Assembly (NCBI GenBank): GCA_030431775.1
Contig: JAUIHW010000015.1
Location: 1 to 64,000 of the forward strand
Reading direction: 5' to 3'
DNA from: Gammaproteobacteria bacterium
GTDB taxonomy: Bacteria; Pseudomonadota; Gammaproteobacteria; Pseudomonadales; JAUIET01
Length of the DNA: 64,000 nt
The translations under genes and the position numbers were made by a program. Below the pieces are notes generated by a model. That model was given only the letters and a program-made list of their open reading frames with translations, was not told the DNA's origin and ran no database searches. Positions 8,370 through 16,201 of the stretch are shown here, one piece after another (position 1 is the stretch's first letter; the number at the start of each line of letters is the position of its first letter).

Positions 8370-9500
8370 TTAATCTCGGTCTTTCAGACTGGCGTGAGCG
8401 TTGACCCACTCGTTGGAACAAATTGCCCCCCAGAAAGATATCTCGTTGGCCATTGAAGCCACCGCGCAAAGCTCTGCAAATTTGTTGGCCTGGCCGCTAC
8501 CGGCACAACCCATGAGTTCCAGGCACTCCCGCTGCGTGGGCAAGCCGGTGCCTCCACCGACGGTTCCGACCGTGAGGTTGGGGATATGCAGGTCCCAGTG
8601 CAACACGCCCTGGTCGTGGTCGTACTCCAGCAGATTTTGCGCCTGGCTGCATTCCGGCAGGGTGGCTACGTCCTGGCCGGTGGCGATGAAAATTGCGGCG
8701 GCGACATTGGGCAGGCTATGGTGGGTGTTGCGATTGCCGCCCCACATGGAGAAATTGGCATAATTCTGGTGCAGCCGGGGCAGGTCGGCAACGTCGGCCC
8801 GGGTAATACGGTGCATGACCGCGTATGGAATGCTGACGCTGGCGGTTACTGCCTTACCGCGCCCCAACAACATATTCAGGTTGGCCGGCACTTTTTCACC
8901 ACTCAGTCCACCGGCCATCAGGTAACGCCTGATAGTGGGGAATTTCTCAGTCAGCGCCTGCGCGGCCTTTTGCGCCGAAATGCTGACCATGTTCTGGCCG
9001 GACGCGTCGCCCGGGTCCATGGTCATTCGAATGGTGACCAGGCGGCTCATCTGCCAACAGCGGATGTCGAGTACCTTGCCGTGCGAGGTTGTGGACTCCA
9101 TGACCGGTACCAGCCACTGCCAGTCATCGTTCAGCTCGCTGGCAAATTGCCGGGCATCATCAATCGTGTGGAATTCAAACACCGGTGCCCGTTGCACGCC
9201 ACCGTTACGAGTCACGCGAACCCGGATTCCACCGGATTCGTTGATCACCTTCATGCCACGGCTGGTTGAAGCAACCAGCGTGCCTTCCGTGGTTGCCATG
9301 GGGATGTAATATTCCCCTTCGGCGTATTCTCCTTGCACGCTGACCGGCCCGGCCAGCCCGATGGGTACGCGCGCGGTCCCTATGAAGTTTTCGATGTTGG
9401 CCGCTGCCGGTTTCTGATAGCTGTCTTTATCCTGTTGCAACAGCAAATCCCCGCGCTGCAGCGCGGGGATTTGCGGATGGTCACTGCTAGTCTGGCCCAA
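8370..9500 (-). CDS. hydroxymethylglutaryl-CoA reductase family protein
   Basis: HMG-CoA reductase, which interconverts HMG-CoA and mevalonate with NAD(P)(H). All four expected catalytic residues are in place, counted from the TTG at 9500. They are Glu72 in TTEGTLVAST, Lys203 in SGEKVPANLN, Asp277 in ATGQD and His369 in VNAHAS. The cofactor motif PGDASGQNM and GTVGGGTGLPTQ are also present. No ATG is available near the N-terminus. Either the TTG at 9500 or the TTG at 9440 (QQDKDSYQKP) may be the start; the latter leaves a 32-bp palindrome in the gap after the TonB receptor. The MEP-pathway gene ispG is also in the window, so mevalonate here may serve catabolism or a special product. Confidence 0.85.
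   Translation of the reverse strand: MGQTSSDHPQIPALQRGDLLLQQDKDSYQKPAAANIENFIGTARVPIGLAGPVSVQGEYAEGEYYIPMATTEGTLVASTSRGMKVINESGGIRVRVTRNGGVQRAPVFEFHTIDDARQFASELNDDWQWLVPVMESTTSHGKVLDIRCWQMSRLVTIRMTMDPGDASGQNMVSISAQKAAQALTEKFPTIRRYLMAGGLSGEKVPANLNMLLGRGKAVTASVSIPYAVMHRITRADVADLPRLHQNYANFSMWGGNRNTHHSLPNVAAAIFIATGQDVATLPECSQAQNLLEYDHDQGVLHWDLHIPNLTVGTVGGGTGLPTQRECLELMGCAGSGQANKFAELCAVASMANEISFWGAICSNEWVNAHASLKDRD
9443..9474. repeat. perfect 32-bp palindrome near the 5' end of the HMGR gene
   Basis: Bases 9443-9474 read the same on both strands, centred on CTGCAG, with GC-rich arms (CCCCGCGC). It begins 28 bases after the stop codon of the TonB receptor in the direction of transcription. It would form a very stable hairpin in the polycistronic mRNA. 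No U-run follows, so it is not a standard intrinsic terminator. It could be a processing or stability hairpin between receptor and reductase, or a dyad operator. Confidence 0.75.
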
Positions 9501-9501
9501 C

Positions 9502-11718
9502 TCAGTTCCAGTAGTAGTTGAAGCTCAGGCCATAGGTTCGAGGTGGCGCATAAATGCGGGTTGCGCCACCCAGGCTGCCATTGATGTGGTGCACAGAGTA
9601 CAGCTCATCGCTGAGGTTTTTACCCCACAGCGTGACGTCCCAGTTTTCACTTGCGCCTGTGTATTTGGCGGAAGCGTCAACGATGGTGACATCACCTTCC
9701 AGGCCGCGCGGGTCATTGCTCAACTCGAAGTGATACTCGTCGGTAAACGACGCGGTGGCGCCAAAGCCCAGCATAGCACCCCCATTAAGAGGTACCGACA
9801 AATTTGCAGACAGTGACCAGGTTTGATCGGGTGCGCGGGGCATGTCATTGCCGGCATTGGCGCCTTCCACGAATTCCCCGTCCATGGTGGCAAAATTTCC
9901 ACTGAGGCTGAAGTTTTCGGTAATCGCGAATGCAAAATCCGTTTCAATGCCGGTGACTTCGGCCGAGGCGTTATCAGCGATCAACACGAAGTCGATCAGG
10001 CTCCAGGTCTGCAGATCATCATATTCAAGATCAAAATAAGTGATGTTGAAGCGGATCCGGTCGTCTAACCATTGAGTTCTGGCGCCAATCTCGTAGTTGG
10101 TTGCAAGCTCCGGCAGAATTGGCACGGCCGCAACGACCGCACTGGACTGCGAGCCGTTGAAAGCACCACTCTTGAAGCCTTCCGAGTAAGTCGCATAAAT
10201 CATATGGTTGTCGCTTATGTTCCAGTCAACGGTTGCCCGAAAGGTCACCTCATCCCAGGTTTCCGACGCTGAGACAGAATAGGGAGGGCCTACCAGTGGG
10301 ATACCGGTAAAGCCGGCCGCGGTTGGTGCGATGTTGGTGACCGCGGCGTTGTCGATGTCTTTTTCATCCTCGGTGTAGCGGGCACCCAGTGTTAGCGCCA
10401 ATGCATCGGTAAAGTTCCAGGTGAACTGGCCGAAGGCCGCGATGCTGGTGGTGGATGCGGCCTGAATGAAGCTGACATCCCCCGGGCTGGTTAAGCTGGT
10501 AACCCCCGGGCTGATCGGGTCCCAGTAGGTGATGAAGCGCTCGTCCTTGTCGACATCTTCCTTGTAGTAATACAGGCCAGCAACCCACTTCAAACGGTCA
10601 GACTCTGCCGCCAGGCGGATTTCCTGGGAAATCTGGTCAGCTTCCTGCATCGCGCCATCGTCAACCTCGAACAGGCCGGTTCCACCGTCCTCATTGGACA
10701 GCACCGGTACCAGCGCCTGAAACCACTCAGATTCGCTTTCCCGATACGCAGTGATCGAGGTAAGCGTGGCCCATTCCATGTCGAAGTCCACTCGCAGCAA
10801 CAGCCCCATCAGTTCCTTTTCAGAAGTCTGGATTTCGTCGTGGCTGGATTTGCGTGGGTCGTTACCAAATACTTCGTTGGCAGCAATCATCGGTGCGGTA
10901 AACACCTCTGGGAACGGGTCGATATCAAAATTTGTCAGGAAACGGTTACTGCCGCTGGTATCGATATCCGTGTAATCAAAACCGAGTAACACCTCCACCG
11001 CATCCGATGGGGTGAACAGCAACTGGCCGCGCACGCTCTTGGTGTCGTCGTCTTCCAGGTCCTGCCCGGTGGTTACGTTTTCGGCAAAACCGTCGCGTTT
11101 GCGAAAGTTAACCGTCAGCTTGCCGGCCACCGTGTCGGCGATTGGGCCATTGATGTAGCCACGGAAATTCAGAAGGGCTTCATTGCCAACCGTCACCCCG
11201 GTTTTGGCCTCGAACTCCTGCTGCGGTTTTTTGGTGAAGATGTTTACCGCACCGCCCGCTGAGTTGCGCCCGTACAGCGTGCCTTGCGGGCCGCGCAACA
11301 CTTCAATTCGTTCGAGATCGTACAGATCGGTCGATGTTCCGCTCGGCCGGCCGATGTAGACGTCATCGATAAATACCGCCACGGCGGGATCCGAGCCCGC
11401 GGAATCATTAGTGGTACCGATGCCCCGCAAATAAAGTTGCGGCTCGGTGATATTGAACGAGGTCATCTTGAAGTTCGGTGTTTGCACGGCGATGTCTTCC
11501 ATGCTGGTAATCCCACCCTGGCTCACCATGTCGCCGGTGAAGGCGGTGACTGACATGGGCGTTTGTTGTAAGGATTCCGCGCGCCGCTCAGCGGTCACGA
11601 TTATCTCTTCCAGCATTGCCGCCTGGGCGTTTACCTGGGTCGCGCTGCTGACTGACAACATGCTCGCCGCTATCATTGCGGTACGTAATGCAACAGTCTG
11701 ATGCTTTTTCTGCTTCAT
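9502..11718 (-). CDS. TonB-dependent outer-membrane receptor (738 aa)
   Basis: Outer-membrane beta-barrel for energised uptake. It has a signal peptide of about 32 residues (basic MKQKKHQ, hydrophobic core, NAQA end). A TonB-box-like LEEIIVTAERR follows at 36-46, then a plug domain with LRGIGTTNDS and VEVLRGPQGTLYGRNSAGG (about 139-156). The barrel ends in ...LSFNYYWN with the expected aromatic tail. The length is normal and the gene appears intact, unlike the receptor at 33384-35244. It heads the minus-strand unit with HMGR, LLM and FAD oxidoreductase and is divergent from the HxlR regulator, so it probably imports the substrate of this locus. The ligand is unknown. Confidence 0.92.
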   Translation of the reverse strand: MKQKKHQTVALRTAMIAASMLSVSSATQVNAQAAMLEEIIVTAERRAESLQQTPMSVTAFTGDMVSQGGITSMEDIAVQTPNFKMTSFNITEPQLYLRGIGTTNDSAGSDPAVAVFIDDVYIGRPSGTSTDLYDLERIEVLRGPQGTLYGRNSAGGAVNIFTKKPQQEFEAKTGVTVGNEALLNFRGYINGPIADTVAGKLTVNFRKRDGFAENVTTGQDLEDDDTKSVRGQLLFTPSDAVEVLLGFDYTDIDTSGSNRFLTNFDIDPFPEVFTAPMIAANEVFGNDPRKSSHDEIQTSEKELMGLLLRVDFDMEWATLTSITAYRESESEWFQALVPVLSNEDGGTGLFEVDDGAMQEADQISQEIRLAAESDRLKWVAGLYYYKEDVDKDERFITYWDPISPGVTSLTSPGDVSFIQAASTTSIAAFGQFTWNFTDALALTLGARYTEDEKDIDNAAVTNIAPTAAGFTGIPLVGPPYSVSASETWDEVTFRATVDWNISDNHMIYATYSEGFKSGAFNGSQSSAVVAAVPILPELATNYEIGARTQWLDDRIRFNITYFDLEYDDLQTWSLIDFVLIADNASAEVTGIETDFAFAITENFSLSGNFATMDGEFVEGANAGNDMPRAPDQTWSLSANLSVPLNGGAMLGFGATASFTDEYHFELSNDPRGLEGDVTIVDASAKYTGASENWDVTLWGKNLSDELYSVHHINGSLGGATRIYAPPRTYGLSFNYYWN

Positions 11719-11999
11719 GGTTTTTCCTCACCGTGGCCGGTTACTTATCTGTCTGTTATTGCCGGTTGTGAGCGATGGCTAATCCACGCTCACTGACCAT
11801 GGGCAATGCTAACGCGAAAAGTCTTGTTAAGCAAGTTGATGAATTGGCTTGATAGAAGCTTTGAAAATGGCGGAATTCCCGGTGCCTGGAACTCCGTTTC
11901 TGTGTGCAAAAAATCGTCACGCCCGCGCTCGGAATTCCCTGAGTGCTTGCAGTTATTTCTATTACAGGCACAATTCAACGCTTGTACAAAAGGCCCGCA
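11719..11999. promoter_or_regulatory. divergent control region between TonB receptor and HxlR regulator
   Basis: This 281-bp gap drives two diverging units. It contains two copies of CGGAATTCCC (11871-11880 and 11930-11939), each holding the palindrome GGAATTCC, with starts 59 bp apart. It also holds a TGAGCG-N12-CGCTCA dyad at 11769-11792. The pair of identical palindromes close to the regulator's own start is the best candidate for its operator. No -10/-35 pair is clear enough to assign. Confidence 0.35.
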
Positions 12000-12950
12000 A
12001 TGAGCAAGCTTACGACCCGCGCCAGTTCCATCAATCGTGCCCTGGATGAAATCGGCGACAAATGGTGCCTGCTGATTATTCAGGAAGTGTTCTGGGGCAT
12101 CAATTCCTTCAGTGAAATGCTGGCCGCTACCGGCGTGTCACGCGGTGTGCTGACCAATCGCCTGAACTGGCTGCAGGAGGTGGGCTGTCTGCGCAAAACC
12201 GCCGACAAAGAGGGCGGCCGGCGAATGCACTACCACCTGACGCGTAAATCAATTGCCCTATATGACTCGGCATTGATGGCGCTGGCCTGGGAGCGGCGCT
12301 TTTTCAGCACCCCGGAACTTGATTACGTGGTATTGCAGCATCGAAACTGCGGCAAGGCGTTTAACCCGGAAATGCGCTGCCGGCAGTGTGATCGTGAAGT
12401 GGTTGCCGCGGATGTCAGCTATCGTCCCGGCCCGGGTGCAACCATGGATGAGCGCGACAAAAAAGTTCGCCGTCGCTCGTCCATCGCCGTACATGAAGCC
12501 CCGGCGGCACGCGCGGTATACAAGAACCTGATCCATGTAACGGGCGACCGCTGGACCGCCAACCTGATTGCACTGGCGTTTCACCGTCTGCACCGTTTTG
12601 ATGAGTTTCATCGCGAACTGCCGGTTGCCACCAATATTCTCAGCGACCGGCTCAAGTTCCTGGTGAACGAGGGGGTGTTTCGGCAACAGGCCTACCAGCA
12701 CAAACCGCTGCGTTACGAATATCATCTGACTGATAAAGGAGAAGCCCTGTTTCCCTGGTTCATTGCCATTCAACAATGGGGCGACCAGTGGTGCGACCCG
12801 GAAGGGAAAGGTAAACCGGTCATCGCCAGCCATGACTGCGGTGGAGAATTGGTTGGCGAGGTGCGCTGCGGCGCTTGCGGCGAATTACTGCTGGCTCACG
12901 AGGTGGACTTTTCGGTCAACGAGCCGGCGACCAATGGTGCAGCCAACTAA
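12000..12950 (+). CDS. tandem-domain HxlR family transcriptional regulator (316 aa)
   Basis: DNA-binding regulator with two HxlR-type winged-helix domains in one chain. They lie at residues about 5-105 (IGDKWCLLII ... SRGVLTNRLNWLQEVG) and 170-265 (VTGDRWTANLIALAF ... ATNILSDRLKFLVNEG). Each is followed by a similar Cys cluster: His114/Cys117/Cys127/Cys130 and His278/Cys280/Cys290/Cys293, with spacing C-x9-C-x2-C. These could bind zinc. Single HxlR proteins act as dimers, so this looks like an internal-duplication pseudo-dimer. I chose the ATG at 12000 rather than one at 11943, because homology begins there. It is divergent from the TonB receptor and upstream of the oxygenase gene, and probably controls both units. 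Confidence 0.85.
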   Translation: MSKLTTRASSINRALDEIGDKWCLLIIQEVFWGINSFSEMLAATGVSRGVLTNRLNWLQEVGCLRKTADKEGGRRMHYHLTRKSIALYDSALMALAWERRFFSTPELDYVVLQHRNCGKAFNPEMRCRQCDREVVAADVSYRPGPGATMDERDKKVRRRSSIAVHEAPAARAVYKNLIHVTGDRWTANLIALAFHRLHRFDEFHRELPVATNILSDRLKFLVNEGVFRQQAYQHKPLRYEYHLTDKGEALFPWFIAIQQWGDQWCDPEGKGKPVIASHDCGGELVGEVRCGACGELLLAHEVDFSVNEPATNGAAN

Positions 12951-13017
12951 CTTGCATTATCAGACCAACGCTAGTAGTATTTGGATGGTGACTAAAATTT
13001 AGCTTGGAGGTCTGCTC

Positions 13018-14469
13018 ATGGGCGCAGCATTTGAAAACCCGGACGCACCGTTTGGATTCGAACATGGCCCTTTCGTTACCGGTGCCTTTGCTCCCCTGTT
13101 TGACGAAGAGGTCCACGAGAGTTTGCCGGTCGATGGCGAGATTCCGGCCGATCTGAATGGCGTGTACTTGCGCAATGGCCCCAACCCGCGTTTTGAACCG
13201 AACGGCATTTACCACCCATTTGATGGCGACGGTATGGTGCATGCGGCCCATTTTGACCGCGGCCGCGTTGTGGTTCGTAATAAATGGGTACGAACGGCCG
13301 CCTGGCAGGAAGAAGATCAAAGCGGTAAGGCTGAATACTGGGGTGTGCGGGAAACCCTGAAAGGCCGCGCGGACCGTCCAATCAAGGACAATGCCAATAC
13401 CGACATCATTGGTTACGGCGGCTATGCGTTGGCAACCTGGTATTTGGCGGGCACTCCCTATTTACTGGACCCCATCACTCTGGAAACCGTGCGCGCGGCG
13501 GACAATTTCGTCCAGAAGCCCGGCTTTGGTGTGTCGGCCCACCCGAAGGTTGATGAATTCAGCGGCGAGCTGATGTTTTTCGATTACTTCCACGAACACC
13601 CGCACATGACCTATGGCGTGGCCAATGCGCAGGGTGAGCTGGTACACCACGTGCCCATCGAGTTGCGCGGCAATCGTCTGCCACACGATATGGCGATTAC
13701 TGAGAACTATTCCATTCTGCACGACTTGCCGGTGTTTCATGACGAGGCAGCCTATGCGGCTGGCCGGCACAAGATCTTGTTTGACTCCAAGATTCCCACC
13801 CGCTTTGGGGTTATACCCCGCCATGGTGCGGCCGATACCATTCGCTGGTTTGATTTCACGCCGTGCTTTTTGTACCACGTGGTAAACGCCTGGGAAGAGG
13901 GCGATGAAGTGGTCATGGTGGCCTGCCGGTTCATGCCACAGCGCAAGCCGGACGGTAGCATCGATGAGCAGCGTACTGCGCATGTAATCGGGCACCTGGG
14001 CATGGACGCCAGACTGTGGCGTTACCGCATGAATTTGAAAACCGGCGCCTGCAAGGAAGAGTGCCTGGACGCCGACTACAATATCGAGTTTCCCGGCTAC
14101 AACAGTGCACTGACCGGGCGCTACACCCAATGGGGGTACCTGGTTGATCATGATCCGGACACTTTGCGCTGGACCGGCCTGAACAAATACAACACCGACA
14201 CCGGTGAGCGGGTGGGTGAATGGACTGACGGCCACGATTGTTGTTGGTATAGTGAGCCCTGGTTTGCACCGGCCGACAATGCGCGCAGCGAAGATCATGG
14301 CTATGTGGTGGCCTTTGTCTGGAACGATTCCACCGCTAAGCAGGAGCTGCAGATATTCGATGCGCAGAACATGAGCCCCGGGCCGATTGCACGGGTGAAA
14401 ATGCCTCATCGCATTCCACCTGGCTTTCACGCCTGCTGGATGAAGCCGGAGCAAATCGCGACCAAGTGA
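13018..14469 (+). CDS. carotenoid-cleavage-type oxygenase (483 aa)
   Basis: Non-haem Fe(II) dioxygenase of the carotenoid oxygenase/lignostilbene dioxygenase family, which splits C=C bonds into carbonyls. Family blocks are LRNGPNPRFE (51-60) and YHPFDGDGMVH (65-75). The four iron-binding His residues can be placed: His175 (SAHPK), His223 (PHDMAIT), His287 (YHVVNAWEE) and His471 (GFHACW). The length is normal and a good ribosome site (TTGGAGG) precedes the ATG. No signal peptide is seen. It follows the HxlR regulator and precedes a CoA ligase by 31 bases. Carotenoid, apocarotenoid and stilbene-type substrates all remain possible. Confidence 0.92.
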   Translation: MGAAFENPDAPFGFEHGPFVTGAFAPLFDEEVHESLPVDGEIPADLNGVYLRNGPNPRFEPNGIYHPFDGDGMVHAAHFDRGRVVVRNKWVRTAAWQEEDQSGKAEYWGVRETLKGRADRPIKDNANTDIIGYGGYALATWYLAGTPYLLDPITLETVRAADNFVQKPGFGVSAHPKVDEFSGELMFFDYFHEHPHMTYGVANAQGELVHHVPIELRGNRLPHDMAITENYSILHDLPVFHDEAAYAAGRHKILFDSKIPTRFGVIPRHGAADTIRWFDFTPCFLYHVVNAWEEGDEVVMVACRFMPQRKPDGSIDEQRTAHVIGHLGMDARLWRYRMNLKTGACKEECLDADYNIEFPGYNSALTGRYTQWGYLVDHDPDTLRWTGLNKYNTDTGERVGEWTDGHDCCWYSEPWFAPADNARSEDHGYVVAFVWNDSTAKQELQIFDAQNMSPGPIARVKMPHRIPPGFHACWMKPEQIATK

Positions 14470-14500
14470 ATTTGTAAGCGCCAATGGGGGGCGAACCGGC

Positions 14501-16201
14501 ATGAGAACGTCTTCTGAAGAGCGTATCCGCGACTACACCGAGAAAGGCTGGTGGACGGAGCACACGCTGCATGGCCAACTGGCGCACTGGGCCAGTCAAA
14601 CCCCGGAAGCCATCGCTGTTGCCGACCAGCCGGATCGTGCTGAGCTGTGCGGTGCTGCACCGTATCGTCTGAGTTTTGCTGAACTGGATCGGGCCAGTGA
14701 CCACCTGGCGGCGCAGTTACTGGCCGGTGGCGTGGGTCGCGATGACGTGGTTTTGGCACAGCTGCCCAATATCACCGAGTTGCTGGTGCTGTACTATGCC
14801 GTCAGCAAGCTCGGAGCAATTATATCGCCGGTACCGGTGCAATACGGCGAGCACGAACTGCAGCACATACTGAACAAGTTAGAGCCAGCGGCATTCGTGA
14901 CCATTGATCATTTCAAGGATCAGCCTTTGGCGCAGGCGGCGGAGTCGATGCTCAGCGGCCACGGCAAAACCCGCTTAATGGGTTTTGGTGATCCGCTGCC
15001 CGACTCGGCGTTTGCGTTGACGCTGTCGACTGATCAGGACGAGCAATCGACGCAGGCTCTTGAATCACATCGTGGCAGTTTCAGTGATGACCCGTTTTCT
15101 ACCGTGACCATCTGCTGGACGTCTGGTACCACCGGCACCCCAAAAGGCGTGCCGCGTTCGCACGCAATGTGGTTCTCCACCGGGCGCAACACGTCGGAGG
15201 CCGGTGGTTACCAGCCGGGCGAACGCTTGCTGAACCCGTTTCCGTTGGTCAACATGGCGGCCCTCGGCGGCTTTTTGTTTCCAAGTATGCTGTTTGGCCT
15301 GTCAATATTTCTGCACCATCCTTTGAATCCGCCGCTGTTTTTGCAGCAAATTCAGCAGGAAGGTATCAATTTCACCATCGCTCCGCCTCCATTGTTGAAC
15401 CAGTTAGCAAAGAGCCGCGACATGTGGGAGCAGTTTGATTTTTCTGCGCTGCGCGCCGTTGGTTCGGGTTCTGCACCATTATCGCCCAGCATGATCGATG
15501 TGTTTGATAACCAGTACGGCAAACAGATCGTCAATTTTTATGGTTCCAACGAAGGCATCAGCCTGTTCTCCACGCCCGCTGTTGCCTCTGAGCCCGAGGT
15601 TCGCGCCAGTATGTTTCCGCGTCTGGGCAGCGGTGTGGGTGACTGGCAGGGCAATGCGTCGCGAACCTTGCAGACCAAGGTGGTGGATACGGCAAATGGC
15701 GCGGAGATTCGTGAACCAGGACAAGCCGGCGAGTTGCTGATTGCCGGTGCCACAGTGTTTGATGGCTATCTGGACACCGATAACAGCGATGTGTTCACCG
15801 AAGACGGGTTTTTCCGCACCGGTGACCTCGTGGAAATCTGCGGTGAACCGCCGCATTACTACCGCATAGCCGGGCGCTGTAAAGACATCATCAATCGCGG
15901 TGGTATGAAAATTTCACCCAGTGACATCGATGTGTTACTGGAAGGTTTCCCACAGAGCGTGGAGGCGGCCGTGTGTGCCTATGAGGACGAGCGGCTGGGT
16001 GAAAAAATCTGCGCCTGTCTGGTGGTTGCCGAAGGCGATGAAAAACCGCGCCTGGAAGAAATCAATGAGTTTCTGCTGGCGCGCGGTCTTGCCAAATTCA
16101 AACTGCCGGAACGATTGGAATTCTTCGATGCGCTGCCTCGCAACCCACTGGGTAAGGTGCAGCGCTTTGTGTTACAGGACGCCGTCGCGGAGCGAACATG
16201 A
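14501..16201 (+). CDS. acyl-CoA synthetase, AMP-forming (566 aa)
   Basis: Adenylate-forming ligase that activates a carboxylic acid to its CoA thioester, cytosolic. The ATP-binding P-loop reads TICWTSGTTGTPKG. YGSNEG takes the place of the usual YGxTE, RTGDLVEI is the hinge region, and INRGGMKISP lies close to the C-terminal domain. The catalytic Lys is in NPLGKVQR near the end. The length is normal. Its last four bases (ATGA) overlap the thiolase start, indicating translational coupling. Placed after the oxygenase, it could activate an acid made from the cleavage product; the acid itself is not predictable. Confidence 0.9.
   Translation: MRTSSEERIRDYTEKGWWTEHTLHGQLAHWASQTPEAIAVADQPDRAELCGAAPYRLSFAELDRASDHLAAQLLAGGVGRDDVVLAQLPNITELLVLYYAVSKLGAIISPVPVQYGEHELQHILNKLEPAAFVTIDHFKDQPLAQAAESMLSGHGKTRLMGFGDPLPDSAFALTLSTDQDEQSTQALESHRGSFSDDPFSTVTICWTSGTTGTPKGVPRSHAMWFSTGRNTSEAGGYQPGERLLNPFPLVNMAALGGFLFPSMLFGLSIFLHHPLNPPLFLQQIQQEGINFTIAPPPLLNQLAKSRDMWEQFDFSALRAVGSGSAPLSPSMIDVFDNQYGKQIVNFYGSNEGISLFSTPAVASEPEVRASMFPRLGSGVGDWQGNASRTLQTKVVDTANGAEIREPGQAGELLIAGATVFDGYLDTDNSDVFTEDGFFRTGDLVEICGEPPHYYRIAGRCKDIINRGGMKISPSDIDVLLEGFPQSVEAAVCAYEDERLGEKICACLVVAEGDEKPRLEEINEFLLARGLAKFKLPERLEFFDALPRNPLGKVQRFVLQDAVAERT

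Noticed and set aside
8586-9269. 227-codon open frame on the plus strand opposite HMGR
   Set aside because: It is the antisense of a gene with complete catalytic motifs; the frame has no recognisable domain or ribosome site.
13462-14502. 346-codon minus-strand open frame opposite the carotenoid oxygenase
   Set aside because: The plus-strand gene has all four iron-binding histidines; the antisense product has no family features and is a by-product of GC-rich codon use.
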